Program-made: the position numbers and the translations under genes | Part shown: one piece after another, positions 49,720 through 59,803 of the stretch | How positions within the stretch are numbered: the stretch's first letter is position 1 | Layout: each line of letters begins with the position of its first letter | Assembly: GCA_021300455.1 (NCBI GenBank) | Contig: JAJTDP010000006.1 | Span: 13,161 to 77,160, forward strand | Direction: 5' to 3' | Length of the DNA stretch: 64,000 bases | From: Sediminibacterium sp. | Lineage (GTDB): Bacteria; Bacteroidota; Bacteroidia; Chitinophagales; Chitinophagaceae | The notes under the pieces: model-generated | What the model was told of the DNA's origin: nothing | The model's database searches: none | What the model saw: only the letters and a program-made list of their open reading frames with translations

Positions 49720-50334
49720 ATGTCTAAAAAATTACTTACCTATATTATATTTTTCTCCCTCTTACTTGCCGCCTTTTATTATTTCTTGTTTAAGGGCACC
49801 GATAACTGGAAAGTACAATTACCCATTTTAAGTTATGTACAACCTTTTCATTTTACTAATCAGGATGGCCAGGCCTTTAGTGATAAAGAATTATTGAATA
49901 AAATTACAGTCGTAGAATATTTTTTTACTACTTGTAAAGGTATTTGCCCAAAGCTGAATACCAATATGAAAGAAATTTATAGTATTTATAAAACCAATCC
50001 CGATTTTCAAATTGTATCACATACCTGTAATCCAGACACAGACTCGGTTCCAGTACTTAAAAGATATGCCGATTCTTTAGGGGTAGATACTAAAAAATGG
50101 ATTTTTTTAACGGGTAGAAAAGACAGTTTATATTTAATGGCGCGTGGTTCTTATTTATTAGATGATCCTAAAAACAATGTTGAAAAAATAGAAGATCAAT
50201 TTATACATACGCAGTTTTTTGCACTCATTGATAGAGAAGGTAAAGTGCGCGGTAAAATTTATGATGGCTTAAAAGCTTTTGAAATTGAACAGTTAAAGCA
50301 AGACATCTCCAAATTATTAAAAGATAAAAAATAG
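49720..50334 (+). CDS. SCO1/SenC family protein
   Basis: EYFFTTCKGICPKLNTNM CxxxC and DQFIHTQFFALID His. Confidence 0.9.
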   Translation: MSKKLLTYIIFFSLLLAAFYYFLFKGTDNWKVQLPILSYVQPFHFTNQDGQAFSDKELLNKITVVEYFFTTCKGICPKLNTNMKEIYSIYKTNPDFQIVSHTCNPDTDSVPVLKRYADSLGVDTKKWIFLTGRKDSLYLMARGSYLLDDPKNNVEKIEDQFIHTQFFALIDREGKVRGKIYDGLKAFEIEQLKQDISKLLKDKK

Positions 50335-50337
50335 TCC

Positions 50338-51315
50338 ATGATTTTTGTAACAGGCGCTAGTGGGCTAGTAGGTGCTCATTTAATACAATCTTTAGTAGCG
50401 AAAGGTAAATCGGTAAGGGCCTTGTATCGTAAAGCGCCACCCCGTTTTAAAGGTGCTGAGCAAGTGGAGTGGGTGGAAGGCGATTTATTAGATATTGTAT
50501 CATTAGAAGCTACTATAGAAGGAACTCAACAAGTCTATCATTGTGCAGCCATTGTTTCTTTTTCTCCAAGCAAAGCAGATGAAATGATGAAGGCGAATCA
50601 AGAGGGCACAGCGAATTTGGTTAATATTTGCATTGATAAAAAAATAGAGAAGCTAGTATTTGTAAGTTCAGTAGCGGCCCTTGGAAGAATTAGAGAAGAC
50701 GCCGCCATTGATGAAACTATGCATTGGACCCCAGAAACAAGTAATAGTGTTTATGGAAAATCGAAGTACTTAGCAGAAATGGAAGTATGGAGAGCGATGG
50801 CGGAGGGATTAAATATAGCCATTGTAAATCCGGTAATTATATTTGGTGCAGGAGATTGGAACAAAGGTTCTTCAGAAATTTTTAAATCGAGTTATAATCA
50901 GTTTCCTTGGTATACCACTGGTATCAGTGGTTTTGTGGATGTACTAGATGTAGTTGATGCCATGCAATTATTAATGGATAGTCCTATTGTAGGTGAGCGT
51001 TATATTATTAGTGCAGAAAATTTAAGTTATCAAACGGTGTTTACACAAATTGCGAATGCATTTTCTAAAAAACCTCCAACTAGAAAAGTAACACCTTTAC
51101 TAGCGGCCATTGTTTGGAGATTAGAAGCTATAAAATCTTTATTTACAGGAAAAACGCCACTACTTACAAAGGAGACAGCAGCTACCGCGCAGGCCAAAGT
51201 GTATTTTAATAATGAGAAATTTTTAAAGGCCTTCCCTTCATTTAAATATCGAAGTATGGATACCACTATAAAAAGAGTGAGTGCGGAATTAACTGAAATG
51301 CATCAGCTTAAGTAA
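50338..51315 (+). CDS. NAD-dependent epimerase/dehydratase family protein
   Basis: VTGASGLVGAHLI; YGKSKYLAE YxxxK motif. Confidence 0.9.
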   Translation: MIFVTGASGLVGAHLIQSLVAKGKSVRALYRKAPPRFKGAEQVEWVEGDLLDIVSLEATIEGTQQVYHCAAIVSFSPSKADEMMKANQEGTANLVNICIDKKIEKLVFVSSVAALGRIREDAAIDETMHWTPETSNSVYGKSKYLAEMEVWRAMAEGLNIAIVNPVIIFGAGDWNKGSSEIFKSSYNQFPWYTTGISGFVDVLDVVDAMQLLMDSPIVGERYIISAENLSYQTVFTQIANAFSKKPPTRKVTPLLAAIVWRLEAIKSLFTGKTPLLTKETAATAQAKVYFNNEKFLKAFPSFKYRSMDTTIKRVSAELTEMHQLK

Positions 51316-51368
51316 ATTATTCTCTCTCTATAATTCTCTCTATAGCTTACTTCATTCCGCTTACTTCA

Positions 51369-52319
51369 TTATTCTTTCTCCATTATTTTTTTCCAAAGCT
51401 GAGGGATACGACGAATCCATACCAGCTCTCTTCTTTTAATAGAAGCGTCTTCGGCAGGAAAGCCCATATATACTTTATTACCCTCAATACTTGATAATAC
51501 AGCTGCCTGAGATAAAACCACTGCGTTCTCTCCAATGGTTAATGTTTTATTCACCCCGGCCTGACCCCAAATAGTTACACCCGATTTTATTTTAACCCCT
51601 CCTGCAATACCCACTTGAGCTGCAAATAAACAGTTGGCCTCAATTTGGGTATCATGTCCAATATGTACCATATTATCAATCTTGGTGCCCATACCTATAA
51701 TAGTGTCTCCACTCACGCCTCTATCTACGGTACAGCAGGCCCCTATTTCCACCTTATTTTCAATAATAACCCTGCCGCAGCTTAGTAATTTTTTATACCA
51801 GGCGGCACGGTTCTTTTTAGAGTTATAATAAAAGGCATCGCTACCAATAACCGTATTTGCTTGTATAATTACTTCATCTCCAATAATAGTGTCTGCTAAT
51901 ATGCTTACGTTAGGGTAAATCAAGCAATTTTTTCCAATGATCACATTCGCTCCAATAAATACATGAGGCATTATTACAGTACCCTCACCAATAATTGCAT
52001 TTTCATGAATAGGTTTATCACTTAATTGTAAGGGTTTAAAATGCTGCACAATTTTTATATAGGCTTCAAAGGGGTCTTCACAATATAATAATGCCTTACC
52101 TGCTGGTATGGTCACCTCTTTATTATTAATAATGATACAAGTAGCCGCACTATTTAAGCAAGTATCATAATATTTTGGATGATCTACAAATACAATATCA
52201 CCGCTTTCTACTTGATGAATTTCATTTACTCCAGTAATTTTTAAAGAGGTATTACCTAATAATTCAGAGGAGGTTAAGGTTGATAACCATTTAACCGAAA
52301 TGGGTGTAGAAAGCTTCAT
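51369..52319 (-). CDS. LpxD-like UDP-3-O-acylglucosamine N-acyltransferase
   Basis: LpxD N-terminal domain and left-handed beta-helix hexapeptide repeats; NMVHIGHDTQIE. Confidence 0.85.
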   Translation of the reverse strand: MKLSTPISVKWLSTLTSSELLGNTSLKITGVNEIHQVESGDIVFVDHPKYYDTCLNSAATCIIINNKEVTIPAGKALLYCEDPFEAYIKIVQHFKPLQLSDKPIHENAIIGEGTVIMPHVFIGANVIIGKNCLIYPNVSILADTIIGDEVIIQANTVIGSDAFYYNSKKNRAAWYKKLLSCGRVIIENKVEIGACCTVDRGVSGDTIIGMGTKIDNMVHIGHDTQIEANCLFAAQVGIAGGVKIKSGVTIWGQAGVNKTLTIGENAVVLSQAAVLSSIEGNKVYMGFPAEDASIKRRELVWIRRIPQLWKKIMEKE

Positions 52320-52593
52320 AAGTATGTTTTTGGCCTAAATCAAAGGTAATGAGCCTTTTTTGTAAAAAAATCTTTTTCACGTATTTCTCTATAAATATAG
52401 CCCCTAATTTTATAATAATCTTAGAATAAAAGTAAAATAAGTATGGGAAGGATACAAAAATGGCATCTTCTGAAATCCTTTATTCATCAATGTTTCAGCC
52501 ATTAATTAAAAAAATTAACAAAGAAATTATTTTTATAAACTTCAATAAATCATTCAATAATTTTATTTTACTGTATAGTCAATTCTACCCATT

Positions 52594-52602
52594 TGTGGAT
52601 AA
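52594..52602 (+). promoter_or_regulatory. Consensus DnaA box (TGTGGATAA)
   Basis: Exact 9-mer in a ~390 bp AT-rich intergenic region. Confidence 0.35.
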
Positions 52603-52711
52603 CGTTAATAAATTTGTTTAAAATATTTTTTGAATTAGAAAAAAGTATATTTAATATTGTAAAGGGAATCTGATTCCCGTACTTACTAACCCATCTATAT
52701 ACGAGGTCCTC

Positions 52712-53338
52712 TTGAGCATTCAGGGGGACTTTGTTATTAAAAGAACTACTACTTTGAGCGACTACTATTTATTATATAAACCCTTTCAAGTTTTGTCGCA
52801 GTTTACTTCGACCGATAATAAATTATGCTTAAAAGATATCGTTGATGTTGCAAAAGATGTTTATCCTGTTGGCAGATTAGATTATGATAGTGAAGGATTA
52901 TTGTTTTTAACAAACGATACCAAAATGAATCATCAACTATTGCATCCAAGCTTTGAACATAAAAGAACTTACTGGGTACAAGTGGAAGGCAATATAACTA
53001 TAGAGGCTACCAAGCAGCTCGCCAAGGGGGTATCTATTAATGTGAATGGTATTAAGTATCAAAGCCAGCCTGCTGTATTAAGTCTGTTAGAGCCCAATGT
53101 TGCGGTACCTGAAAGAAACCCACCCATTCGATTTAGAAAAAACATCCCTACTTCTTGGGCCCAGATTGAACTTACAGAAGGTAAGAATAGACAGGTACGT
53201 AAAATGTTTGCTGCCGTGCATTTCCCCGTACTTAGATTAATTCGCTCTCAAATAGGCAGTTTTACTATTAAGGACATGCAGCCAAGCGATCTAATTAGCT
53301 TAAGTCATCAGGAGGTTCAAGAAGGCTTCTTTCGTTAA
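52712..53338 (+). CDS. 23S rRNA pseudouridine synthase, RluE/RsuA family
   Basis: YLLYKPFQVLSQF, VYPVGRLDYDSEGLLFLTND, EGKNRQVRKMFAAV; TTG starts at 52712 or 52754. Confidence 0.9.
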   Translation: MSIQGDFVIKRTTTLSDYYLLYKPFQVLSQFTSTDNKLCLKDIVDVAKDVYPVGRLDYDSEGLLFLTNDTKMNHQLLHPSFEHKRTYWVQVEGNITIEATKQLAKGVSINVNGIKYQSQPAVLSLLEPNVAVPERNPPIRFRKNIPTSWAQIELTEGKNRQVRKMFAAVHFPVLRLIRSQIGSFTIKDMQPSDLISLSHQEVQEGFFR

Positions 53339-53353
53339 TTGACTGCTAAGTTT

Positions 53354-53361
53354 TACTTTTG
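53354..53361 (+). promoter_or_regulatory. Bacteroidota-type -7 promoter element (TACTTTTG) upstream of lysS
   Basis: TAnnTTTG match 19 nt before the ATG. Confidence 0.5.
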
Positions 53362-53380
53362 CACTAATAATATAACATCA

Positions 53381-54904
53381 ATGAGTCAAACGCTATCAGA
53401 ACAGGAAATTATAAGACGTGAAAAATTAGCCCATTTAGAGGCGGCAGGTATCAATCCATACCCTGCTCCTTTATATCCTGTTTCTCATTATTCTAATGAT
53501 ATTAAGGAAAACTATACCGAAGAAAATAATGAACAATACGCCGCTGTTTGTGTAGCGGGTAGAATTATGAGTGTAAATGATAAGGGTAAGGTAATGTTTG
53601 TTAAAATACAAGATGATAAGGGCATTTTACAATTATATATTAAGAGAGATGAAATTTGCCCAGGTGATGACAAATCTTATTGGGATGCGATTACTAAAAA
53701 TGGAATGGACCTGGGAGATATTATCGGATCAACAGGTTATGTATTTATTACAAAAACGGGAGAGACCTCTGTTCACTCTAGCACTGTTACTTTACTAGCA
53801 AAATCTTTAAAGCCACTTCCAGTAGTGAAAAGAGATGAAGAAGGAAATGTATTTGATGCAGTGACTGACCCTGAATTTAGATATCGTCAACGCTATGCCG
53901 ATTTAATTATCAATCCTTCTGTAAAAGAAACTTTTGCAAAGCGTACTTTACTCATGACCACTATTCGTGAATATTTAAATAGTCGCGGTGCCTTAGAAGT
54001 AGACACACCTGTATTACAAGCTATACCAGGAGGCGCTGCAGCAAGGCCTTTCGCAACACATCATAATGCATTAGATGTTCCTTTTTATTTACGTATTGCC
54101 AATGAATTATATTTAAAACGTTTAATTGTTGGCGGATTCGAATGGGTATATGAGTTTAGTAGAAACTTTAGAAACGAAGGAATGGACCGTACGCATAATC
54201 CAGAGTTTACTGTATTGGAATGGTACACTGCTTACAAAGATTATTTATGGATGATGGAAATTACAGAACAGCTTTTTGAAAAAATTGCGATGACCTTACA
54301 TGGCAAAACTGAATTAACAGTGGGCGATAAAACAATAAATTTTAAAGCACCCTATAGACGTATTAGTATTATTGAGGCCATTCAAGAAAATACAGGTATT
54401 GATATTACAGGTATGGACGAAGCAGCCCTAAGAGAGGTTTGTAAAAAATTACATATTGATGTAGCGCCAACTATTGGTAAGGGTAAATTAATTGATGAAA
54501 TTTTTGGATCGACCAGCGAGCCTAAATATATACAGCCTACTTTTATTATTGACTATCCTATTGAAATGAGCCCACTTACGAAAAAACATCGTAGCAAGGA
54601 AGGCTTAGTAGAGCGTTTTGAATTAATGGTGAATGGCAAAGAATTAGCGAACGCCTATACAGAGTTAAATGATCCTATTGATCAAAGAAAGCGTTTCGAA
54701 GAGCAATTAGGCTTAATGGAGCGCGGCGATGACGAAGCTATGTTTATTGACCATGACTTTTTAAGAGCCCTAGAATACGGTATGCCTCCTACTTCTGGAA
54801 TTGGCATCGGTATAGATAGATTATGCATGATGATGTTGAACCAGCCTTCTATTCAAGATGTGTTGTTCTTTCCTCAAATGCGCCCGGAGAATGGTACAGA
54901 TTAA
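53381..54904 (+). CDS. lysS: Lysyl-tRNA synthetase (class II)
   Basis: FRYRQRYADLI, RNFRNEGMDRTHNPEFTVLEWY, GIGIGIDRLCMMM; ATG at 53381. Confidence 0.97.
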   Translation: MSQTLSEQEIIRREKLAHLEAAGINPYPAPLYPVSHYSNDIKENYTEENNEQYAAVCVAGRIMSVNDKGKVMFVKIQDDKGILQLYIKRDEICPGDDKSYWDAITKNGMDLGDIIGSTGYVFITKTGETSVHSSTVTLLAKSLKPLPVVKRDEEGNVFDAVTDPEFRYRQRYADLIINPSVKETFAKRTLLMTTIREYLNSRGALEVDTPVLQAIPGGAAARPFATHHNALDVPFYLRIANELYLKRLIVGGFEWVYEFSRNFRNEGMDRTHNPEFTVLEWYTAYKDYLWMMEITEQLFEKIAMTLHGKTELTVGDKTINFKAPYRRISIIEAIQENTGIDITGMDEAALREVCKKLHIDVAPTIGKGKLIDEIFGSTSEPKYIQPTFIIDYPIEMSPLTKKHRSKEGLVERFELMVNGKELANAYTELNDPIDQRKRFEEQLGLMERGDDEAMFIDHDFLRALEYGMPPTSGIGIGIDRLCMMMLNQPSIQDVLFFPQMRPENGTD

Positions 54905-54933
54905 GTGCTTTTGAAATATAGCACTTAATCTGT
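54896..54933. repeat. Perfect 13-bp inverted repeat overlapping the lysS stop codon
   Basis: ACAGATTAAGTGC - 12 nt - GCACTTAATCTGT. Confidence 0.85.
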
Positions 54934-54973
54934 TACCCTCTTATTCTTTTTTCCTCTTATGATTTTAAAAAAG

Positions 54974-54998
54974 GAGAACCCGAAGGTTCTCATTTTTA
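54974..54998. terminator. Terminator hairpin between convergent lysS and M20 peptidase genes
   Basis: GAGAACC-CGAA-GGTTCTC with flanking A and T tracts. Confidence 0.8.
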
Positions 54999-55034
54999 TT
55001 TAGTTTTCTTGAAAAAATCATCAGAGGTTAAACA

Positions 55035-56495
55035 CTAGTCACGGTAATTCAACGCTGGTTTTATATCTCCTAGCAATGCTTTGTATTTATAATCTCCTTT
55101 AGATTTAATAAACTCTTCCATTGCTTTTGCAAGCAATACAGGATTACTCATTAAATCAATTGCAGTCATTGCCATTGTTTTACTTGCTACTAACATTCCC
55201 TTTGTACCAATTTCAGTTCCACCAGCAGCCACCGCTTGCCAGCTATGTGCAGCAGTGCCTGGAACCCATGTCGCTGTGCGTAAACCCACAGTAGGTATGG
55301 CATAGCTAACATCACCTACATCGGTAGAACCACCATTACCTTCATTGATATAAGTTAATGGTTTTACTTGAGCAGCAGTTGCTATATCTACTTGTGTAAC
55401 CATTGTTGGTTGAATTTTTTTAGCAAAAGCAATTTCTTCTTCTGAATAATTTACCCCTCCCACTTTATCTAAATTGGCTTGCATTATTTCAGCAAGGGCC
55501 TTATTAATTAATAAGTCGTGCGTACCCCCAATGATGTCATAACTGAATTTTGTACCAGTTCCTAAAGCAGCACCTTCTGCAGCTTTCACCACTCTATCAA
55601 AAATTTCAACTACGTCTTTACGTTTTGGATGACGTACATAATAATATACTTCTGCAAAATCAGGAATTACATTTGGCGCTTTACCTCCACTCGTAATTAC
55701 ATAATGTATTCTTGTTTCTTGTGGTACATGTTCACGCATCATATTTACCATATGATCCATGGCTTCTACGGCGTCTAATGCAGATCTGCCTTGGTCTGGA
55801 GCAGCGGCAGCATGCGCTGAAATACCATAAAATTTAAATTTAGCAGACTTATTCGCTAAGGCACTAGTAGTGGTTATGCCGTTGGAGTTAGCAGGGTGCC
55901 AATGTATTACGGCGTCTAAGCCATTAAATAATCCTGCACGTACCATATACACTTTACCACTTCCACCTTCTTCTGCAGGTGTTCCAAAAACTTTAATAGT
56001 TCCTTTTAATTTACCAGCAGCAATTAAATCCTTAATGGCAATACCAGCAGAGACACTTGCTGTTCCAAACAAATGGTGCCCACAAGCATGGCCAGCCTCT
56101 TTTCCAACAATGGGATCTCTTTCTGGAGATTTTGATTGATTGATTCCAGGTAAGGCATCATACTCGGCTAATATACCAATCGCAGGACTGCCAGTACCAT
56201 AAGTGGCCACAAATGCAGTGGGAATACCCGCAACACCGGTTTCAACGGTGAAACCAGCGTCTTTTAAATGTTGAATATGTAGTGCGGCACTCTTTACTTC
56301 TTTATAACCTACTTCTGCATATTCCCATATTTGCAAGGCTGTTTTTTTATCTGCTTCATAGGCACTACTCAAAGCTGTTAGTGCAGCTTCTTTATTCGAA
56401 TTTATTTGTGCAGTGGCAGGATCTACTTTACTTTTCTTCTGCGCCATCAATTGTACACTAAGTAATACCAGGCTCGTCATTAAAATTCTTTTCAT
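55035..56495 (-). CDS. M20 family amidohydrolase/peptidase (AbgB-like), secreted
   Basis: Signal peptide; LAEYDALPG, GHACGHHLFGT, GTPAEEGGSGK. Confidence 0.9.
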   Translation of the reverse strand: MKRILMTSLVLLSVQLMAQKKSKVDPATAQINSNKEAALTALSSAYEADKKTALQIWEYAEVGYKEVKSAALHIQHLKDAGFTVETGVAGIPTAFVATYGTGSPAIGILAEYDALPGINQSKSPERDPIVGKEAGHACGHHLFGTASVSAGIAIKDLIAAGKLKGTIKVFGTPAEEGGSGKVYMVRAGLFNGLDAVIHWHPANSNGITTTSALANKSAKFKFYGISAHAAAAPDQGRSALDAVEAMDHMVNMMREHVPQETRIHYVITSGGKAPNVIPDFAEVYYYVRHPKRKDVVEIFDRVVKAAEGAALGTGTKFSYDIIGGTHDLLINKALAEIMQANLDKVGGVNYSEEEIAFAKKIQPTMVTQVDIATAAQVKPLTYINEGNGGSTDVGDVSYAIPTVGLRTATWVPGTAAHSWQAVAAGGTEIGTKGMLVASKTMAMTAIDLMSNPVLLAKAMEEFIKSKGDYKYKALLGDIKPALNYRD

Positions 56496-56541
56496 ACTTG
56501 TTTCTTTAAATTGAAATAATTAATTAAAGTACTCTTAAATA

Positions 56542-57360
56542 TTATAAAAATAGATCGTAAAATAATTTAGCACCCGGCACTACTGAATAATGTGCTAGGT
56601 CGGTGATGCCTTCTGCGGCTAATACCTCTTCATCAGTAAATAATTTTCCGCTGTAGGCTAATTTTTCTTTACTTAAAATATAGAAAGCAGCATCTGCAAT
56701 AATTTCGGTGGTTCTGCTCATATTCGCTAAAGCCTGTCCGCCTAATAAATTACGCACAGCTGCTGTATCAATGGTGGTTCTAGGCCATAAAGAATTACAA
56801 GCAATATTATCATCTTTAAATTCTTCTGCCCAACCCAAGGTCATCATACTCATATCGTATTTTGAAATTGTATAGGCTACATGTGGTCCTAACCATTTGG
56901 GTGCTAAATTAATGGGAGGTGATAAAGTTAAAATATGTGCATGCGTCGATTTTCTTAAATAAGGTAGCGCATGTTGAACCATTAAAAAAGTACCACGTAC
57001 ATTAATGCTATGCATTAAATCAAATCGCTTGCTAGCTGTGCTCGCAGTATCAGTTAATTGAATAGCACTTGCATTGTTAATGAGTATATCAATGCCTCCA
57101 AATTTTTCTACAGTTAATTTCACTGCATTAGCAATTTGTGCCTCGTCTCTAATATCTACTTGTACGGCTAAAGCCTTTACCCCTAAGGCTTCTACTTCAG
57201 CGGCAGCTGTAAAAATAGTACCTCCTAAACGAGGGTCTTCTTCCACCGACTTTGCAGCAATGACAATATTAGCGCCAGCGGCAGCTAGTTTCAGCGCCAT
57301 CGCTTTTCCAATACCTCTGCTACCACCTGTGATAAAAACGGTTTTTACTTGTAATGACAT
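56542..57360 (-). CDS. Short-chain dehydrogenase (HSDL2-like SDR)
   Basis: TGGSRGIGKAMALKLAAAGANI, LINNASAIQLTDT, YTISKYDMSM. Confidence 0.88.
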   Translation of the reverse strand: MSLQVKTVFITGGSRGIGKAMALKLAAAGANIVIAAKSVEEDPRLGGTIFTAAAEVEALGVKALAVQVDIRDEAQIANAVKLTVEKFGGIDILINNASAIQLTDTASTASKRFDLMHSINVRGTFLMVQHALPYLRKSTHAHILTLSPPINLAPKWLGPHVAYTISKYDMSMMTLGWAEEFKDDNIACNSLWPRTTIDTAAVRNLLGGQALANMSRTTEIIADAAFYILSKEKLAYSGKLFTDEEVLAAEGITDLAHYSVVPGAKLFYDLFL

Positions 57361-57411
57361 AATTTATTTATTTAAAAATTTATAATAAAATTTAATAAGT
57401 ACTATAGAAAT

Positions 57412-57987
57412 TTATTTTTGTAAAAAAGCAGTAATGAGTTTTTCCGTTTCAGTGCAAGCTAAGGCTAAATCATTGTTATGTATGATGGCATTAAACTGGT
57501 TACCAAAACTTATTTCATAAGCTGCTTTATCTAAACGCATTTCTATACTCTCGGCTGTTTCTGTTTTTCTATTTTCCAATCGCTCTTTTAAAATTTCAAC
57601 TGAGGGCGGCATAACAAAAATAGATAAACATTTAGCCCCTAATTGCTTTTGAACTTTAATGGCTCCTTTGACATCAATATCTAAAACAGGAATTTTACCT
57701 AAATTCCAAATACGCGTTAACTCCGATTCTAAGGTACCATAATAAACGCCTTCATAGACCATCTCATATTCTAAAAAATCATTTTGATAGATATGCCCTT
57801 CAAATTGAGCCAAAGTAAAAAAATGATATGCAACCCCTTGCTCTTCATTGCCTCTTGGTGCTCTTGTGGTAGCCGATACCGAAAATGATAACTGCGGCAT
57901 TTGCTTTAATAAATAAGCCGCAATGGATGTTTTTCCTGCGCCAGAAGGAGCGGTTAAAATAATGACTTTATGGAGGGCTTCAGACAT
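57412..57987 (-). CDS. gmk: Guanylate kinase
   Basis: LTAPSGAGKTSIAAYLL, SVSATTRAPRGNEEQGVAYHF. Confidence 0.95.
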   Translation of the reverse strand: MSEALHKVIILTAPSGAGKTSIAAYLLKQMPQLSFSVSATTRAPRGNEEQGVAYHFFTLAQFEGHIYQNDFLEYEMVYEGVYYGTLESELTRIWNLGKIPVLDIDVKGAIKVQKQLGAKCLSIFVMPPSVEILKERLENRKTETAESIEMRLDKAAYEISFGNQFNAIIHNNDLALACTETEKLITAFLQK

Positions 57988-58133
57988 CCTTTGGGGTTTA
58001 AGCAGTATAGTTATTCTTCGCTCTAAATTACATAAATACTACCTAAATAAATAATTATACTGAGGGCGAGTGTAAATCTAATAATGGTGTATATTTAGCA
58101 GTAGAAAAACTATTTCTCACTAATAATAGCCTT

Positions 58134-59669
58134 ATGCAAAAACAATTATTTACGTATTTATTAGTGCTACTTGCTTTTATAGCACAAGCACAAAGACCTG
58201 GCGAAGAAACAGCGAAGCCAGCCGTTAAAGCAGAAGATAAAAACCCAAGCTTTAAAAGAGAGCTTTCTTTAGAAGCTAAAACTGAAAATAAGGGGGAAGT
58301 GACAGTAAAAGGACAAAAAGTACCTTATAAAGTGGTTACTGGCACTATGCCTGTTTGGGATGATGAAGGAAAAGCGATTGCAGGCTTATTTTATGTATAC
58401 TATGAGCGTACCGATGTGACCAATAAAGATACGCGCCCACTAGTTATTTCTTTTAACGGTGGTCCGGGTACTGCAAGTGTATGGATGCACTTAGGCTATA
58501 CTAGTCCTAGAAAATTAAAAATTGATGATGAGGGTTATCCTATTCAACCCTATGGTTTTGATGAAAATCCTAATTCCATTATTGATGTTGCTGATATCGT
58601 ATACATCGATCCGGTGAACACAGGCTTCTCTCGTATTGTAGATAAATCGGTACCTACTTCTAAATTTTTTGGCGTGAACGCTGATGTAAAATATTTAGCA
58701 GATTGGATTAATACTTTTGTAGGAAGAAATAAGCGTTGGGCTTCTCCTAAATATTTAATTGGAGAAAGTTATGGTACGACGCGTGTATCTGGCTTGTCTT
58801 TAGAATTACAAAACAGACATTGGATGTATTTAAATGGTGTGATATTAGTATCACCTACCGATTTAGGTATTAAGCGCGATGGTCCTGCCAGCGCTGCTTT
58901 GCGCGTTCCTTATATGGCGGCTACTGCATGGTTTCATAAAAAGCTACCAGCCGATTTACAATCCAAAGACTTAACTGCTTTTTTACCAGAAGTGGAAGCC
59001 TTTACTGTGAACGAATTAATGCCAGCCATTGCACAAGGCGGTGTTTTAAATGCAGATAAGAGAAAAGAAGTTATTAAAAAACTATCACGTTATATTGGTA
59101 TTGGTGAAACAGAAGTAACACGTTATAGTATGACCATTCCTTTTGATTATTTCTGGAAAGAACTATTACGCGATAAGGGAAAAACAGTAGGTCGTTTAGA
59201 TTCTCGTTATATTGGTATTGATAAATTGGATGCAGGAGATAGACCCGATTACAATGCAGAACTTACATCTTGGGAACATTCTTTCACGCCTGCTATTAAT
59301 ATGTATCTAAGAGATGAATTGGGTTATAAGACCGATTTAAACTATTATATTTTTGGCCCTACCTATCCTTGGGATAATACTAATAATCGCACTGGTGACG
59401 ACTTACGTCAAGCCATGATGCAAAATCCATATTTACATGTATTAGTACAATCTGGTTATTATGATGGTGCTTGCGATTATTTCAATGCAAAATATAATAT
59501 GTGGCAAATGGATCCTGCTGGAAAAATTCAAGACAGAATGTTTTGGGAAGGATACCGCAGTGGACATATGATGTATTTGCGCAAAGAAGATTTAGCTACT
59601 AGTAATGATCACTTAAGAGCCTTTATTAAGAAGAGTATTCCCAAACTTGGCACACCTGCCAAGTTTTAA
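58134..59669 (+). CDS. S10 family serine carboxypeptidase-like protein, secreted
   Basis: FNGGPGTASVWMHLG, GESYGTTRVSG, YDGACDYFN, RSGHMMYL. Confidence 0.92.
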   Translation: MQKQLFTYLLVLLAFIAQAQRPGEETAKPAVKAEDKNPSFKRELSLEAKTENKGEVTVKGQKVPYKVVTGTMPVWDDEGKAIAGLFYVYYERTDVTNKDTRPLVISFNGGPGTASVWMHLGYTSPRKLKIDDEGYPIQPYGFDENPNSIIDVADIVYIDPVNTGFSRIVDKSVPTSKFFGVNADVKYLADWINTFVGRNKRWASPKYLIGESYGTTRVSGLSLELQNRHWMYLNGVILVSPTDLGIKRDGPASAALRVPYMAATAWFHKKLPADLQSKDLTAFLPEVEAFTVNELMPAIAQGGVLNADKRKEVIKKLSRYIGIGETEVTRYSMTIPFDYFWKELLRDKGKTVGRLDSRYIGIDKLDAGDRPDYNAELTSWEHSFTPAINMYLRDELGYKTDLNYYIFGPTYPWDNTNNRTGDDLRQAMMQNPYLHVLVQSGYYDGACDYFNAKYNMWQMDPAGKIQDRMFWEGYRSGHMMYLRKEDLATSNDHLRAFIKKSIPKLGTPAKF

Positions 59670-59687
59670 ATAATAAATGATAAAAAG

Positions 59688-59719
59688 AAAAAGAGCGAGA
59701 ATGAAAATTCGCTCTTTTT
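59688..59719. terminator. Intrinsic terminator within repeat copy 1
   Basis: AAAAAGAGCGA ... TCGCTCTTTTT. Confidence 0.8.
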
Positions 59720-59771
59720 CTTTTTAGACCTTGGCACACCTGCCAAGTTTTAAATAATAAATGATAAAAAG

Positions 59772-59803
59772 AAAAAGAGCGAGAATGAAAATTCGCTCTT
59801 TTT
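59772..59803. terminator. Intrinsic terminator within repeat copy 2
   Basis: Exact duplicate of the hairpin at 59688-59719, offset by 84 bp. Confidence 0.8.

Noticed and set aside
51345-51370. Short direct repeat GCTTACTTCATT x2 near the lpxD-like stop
   Set aside because: 12-bp repeat with 14-bp period in AT-rich spacer; no functional signature.
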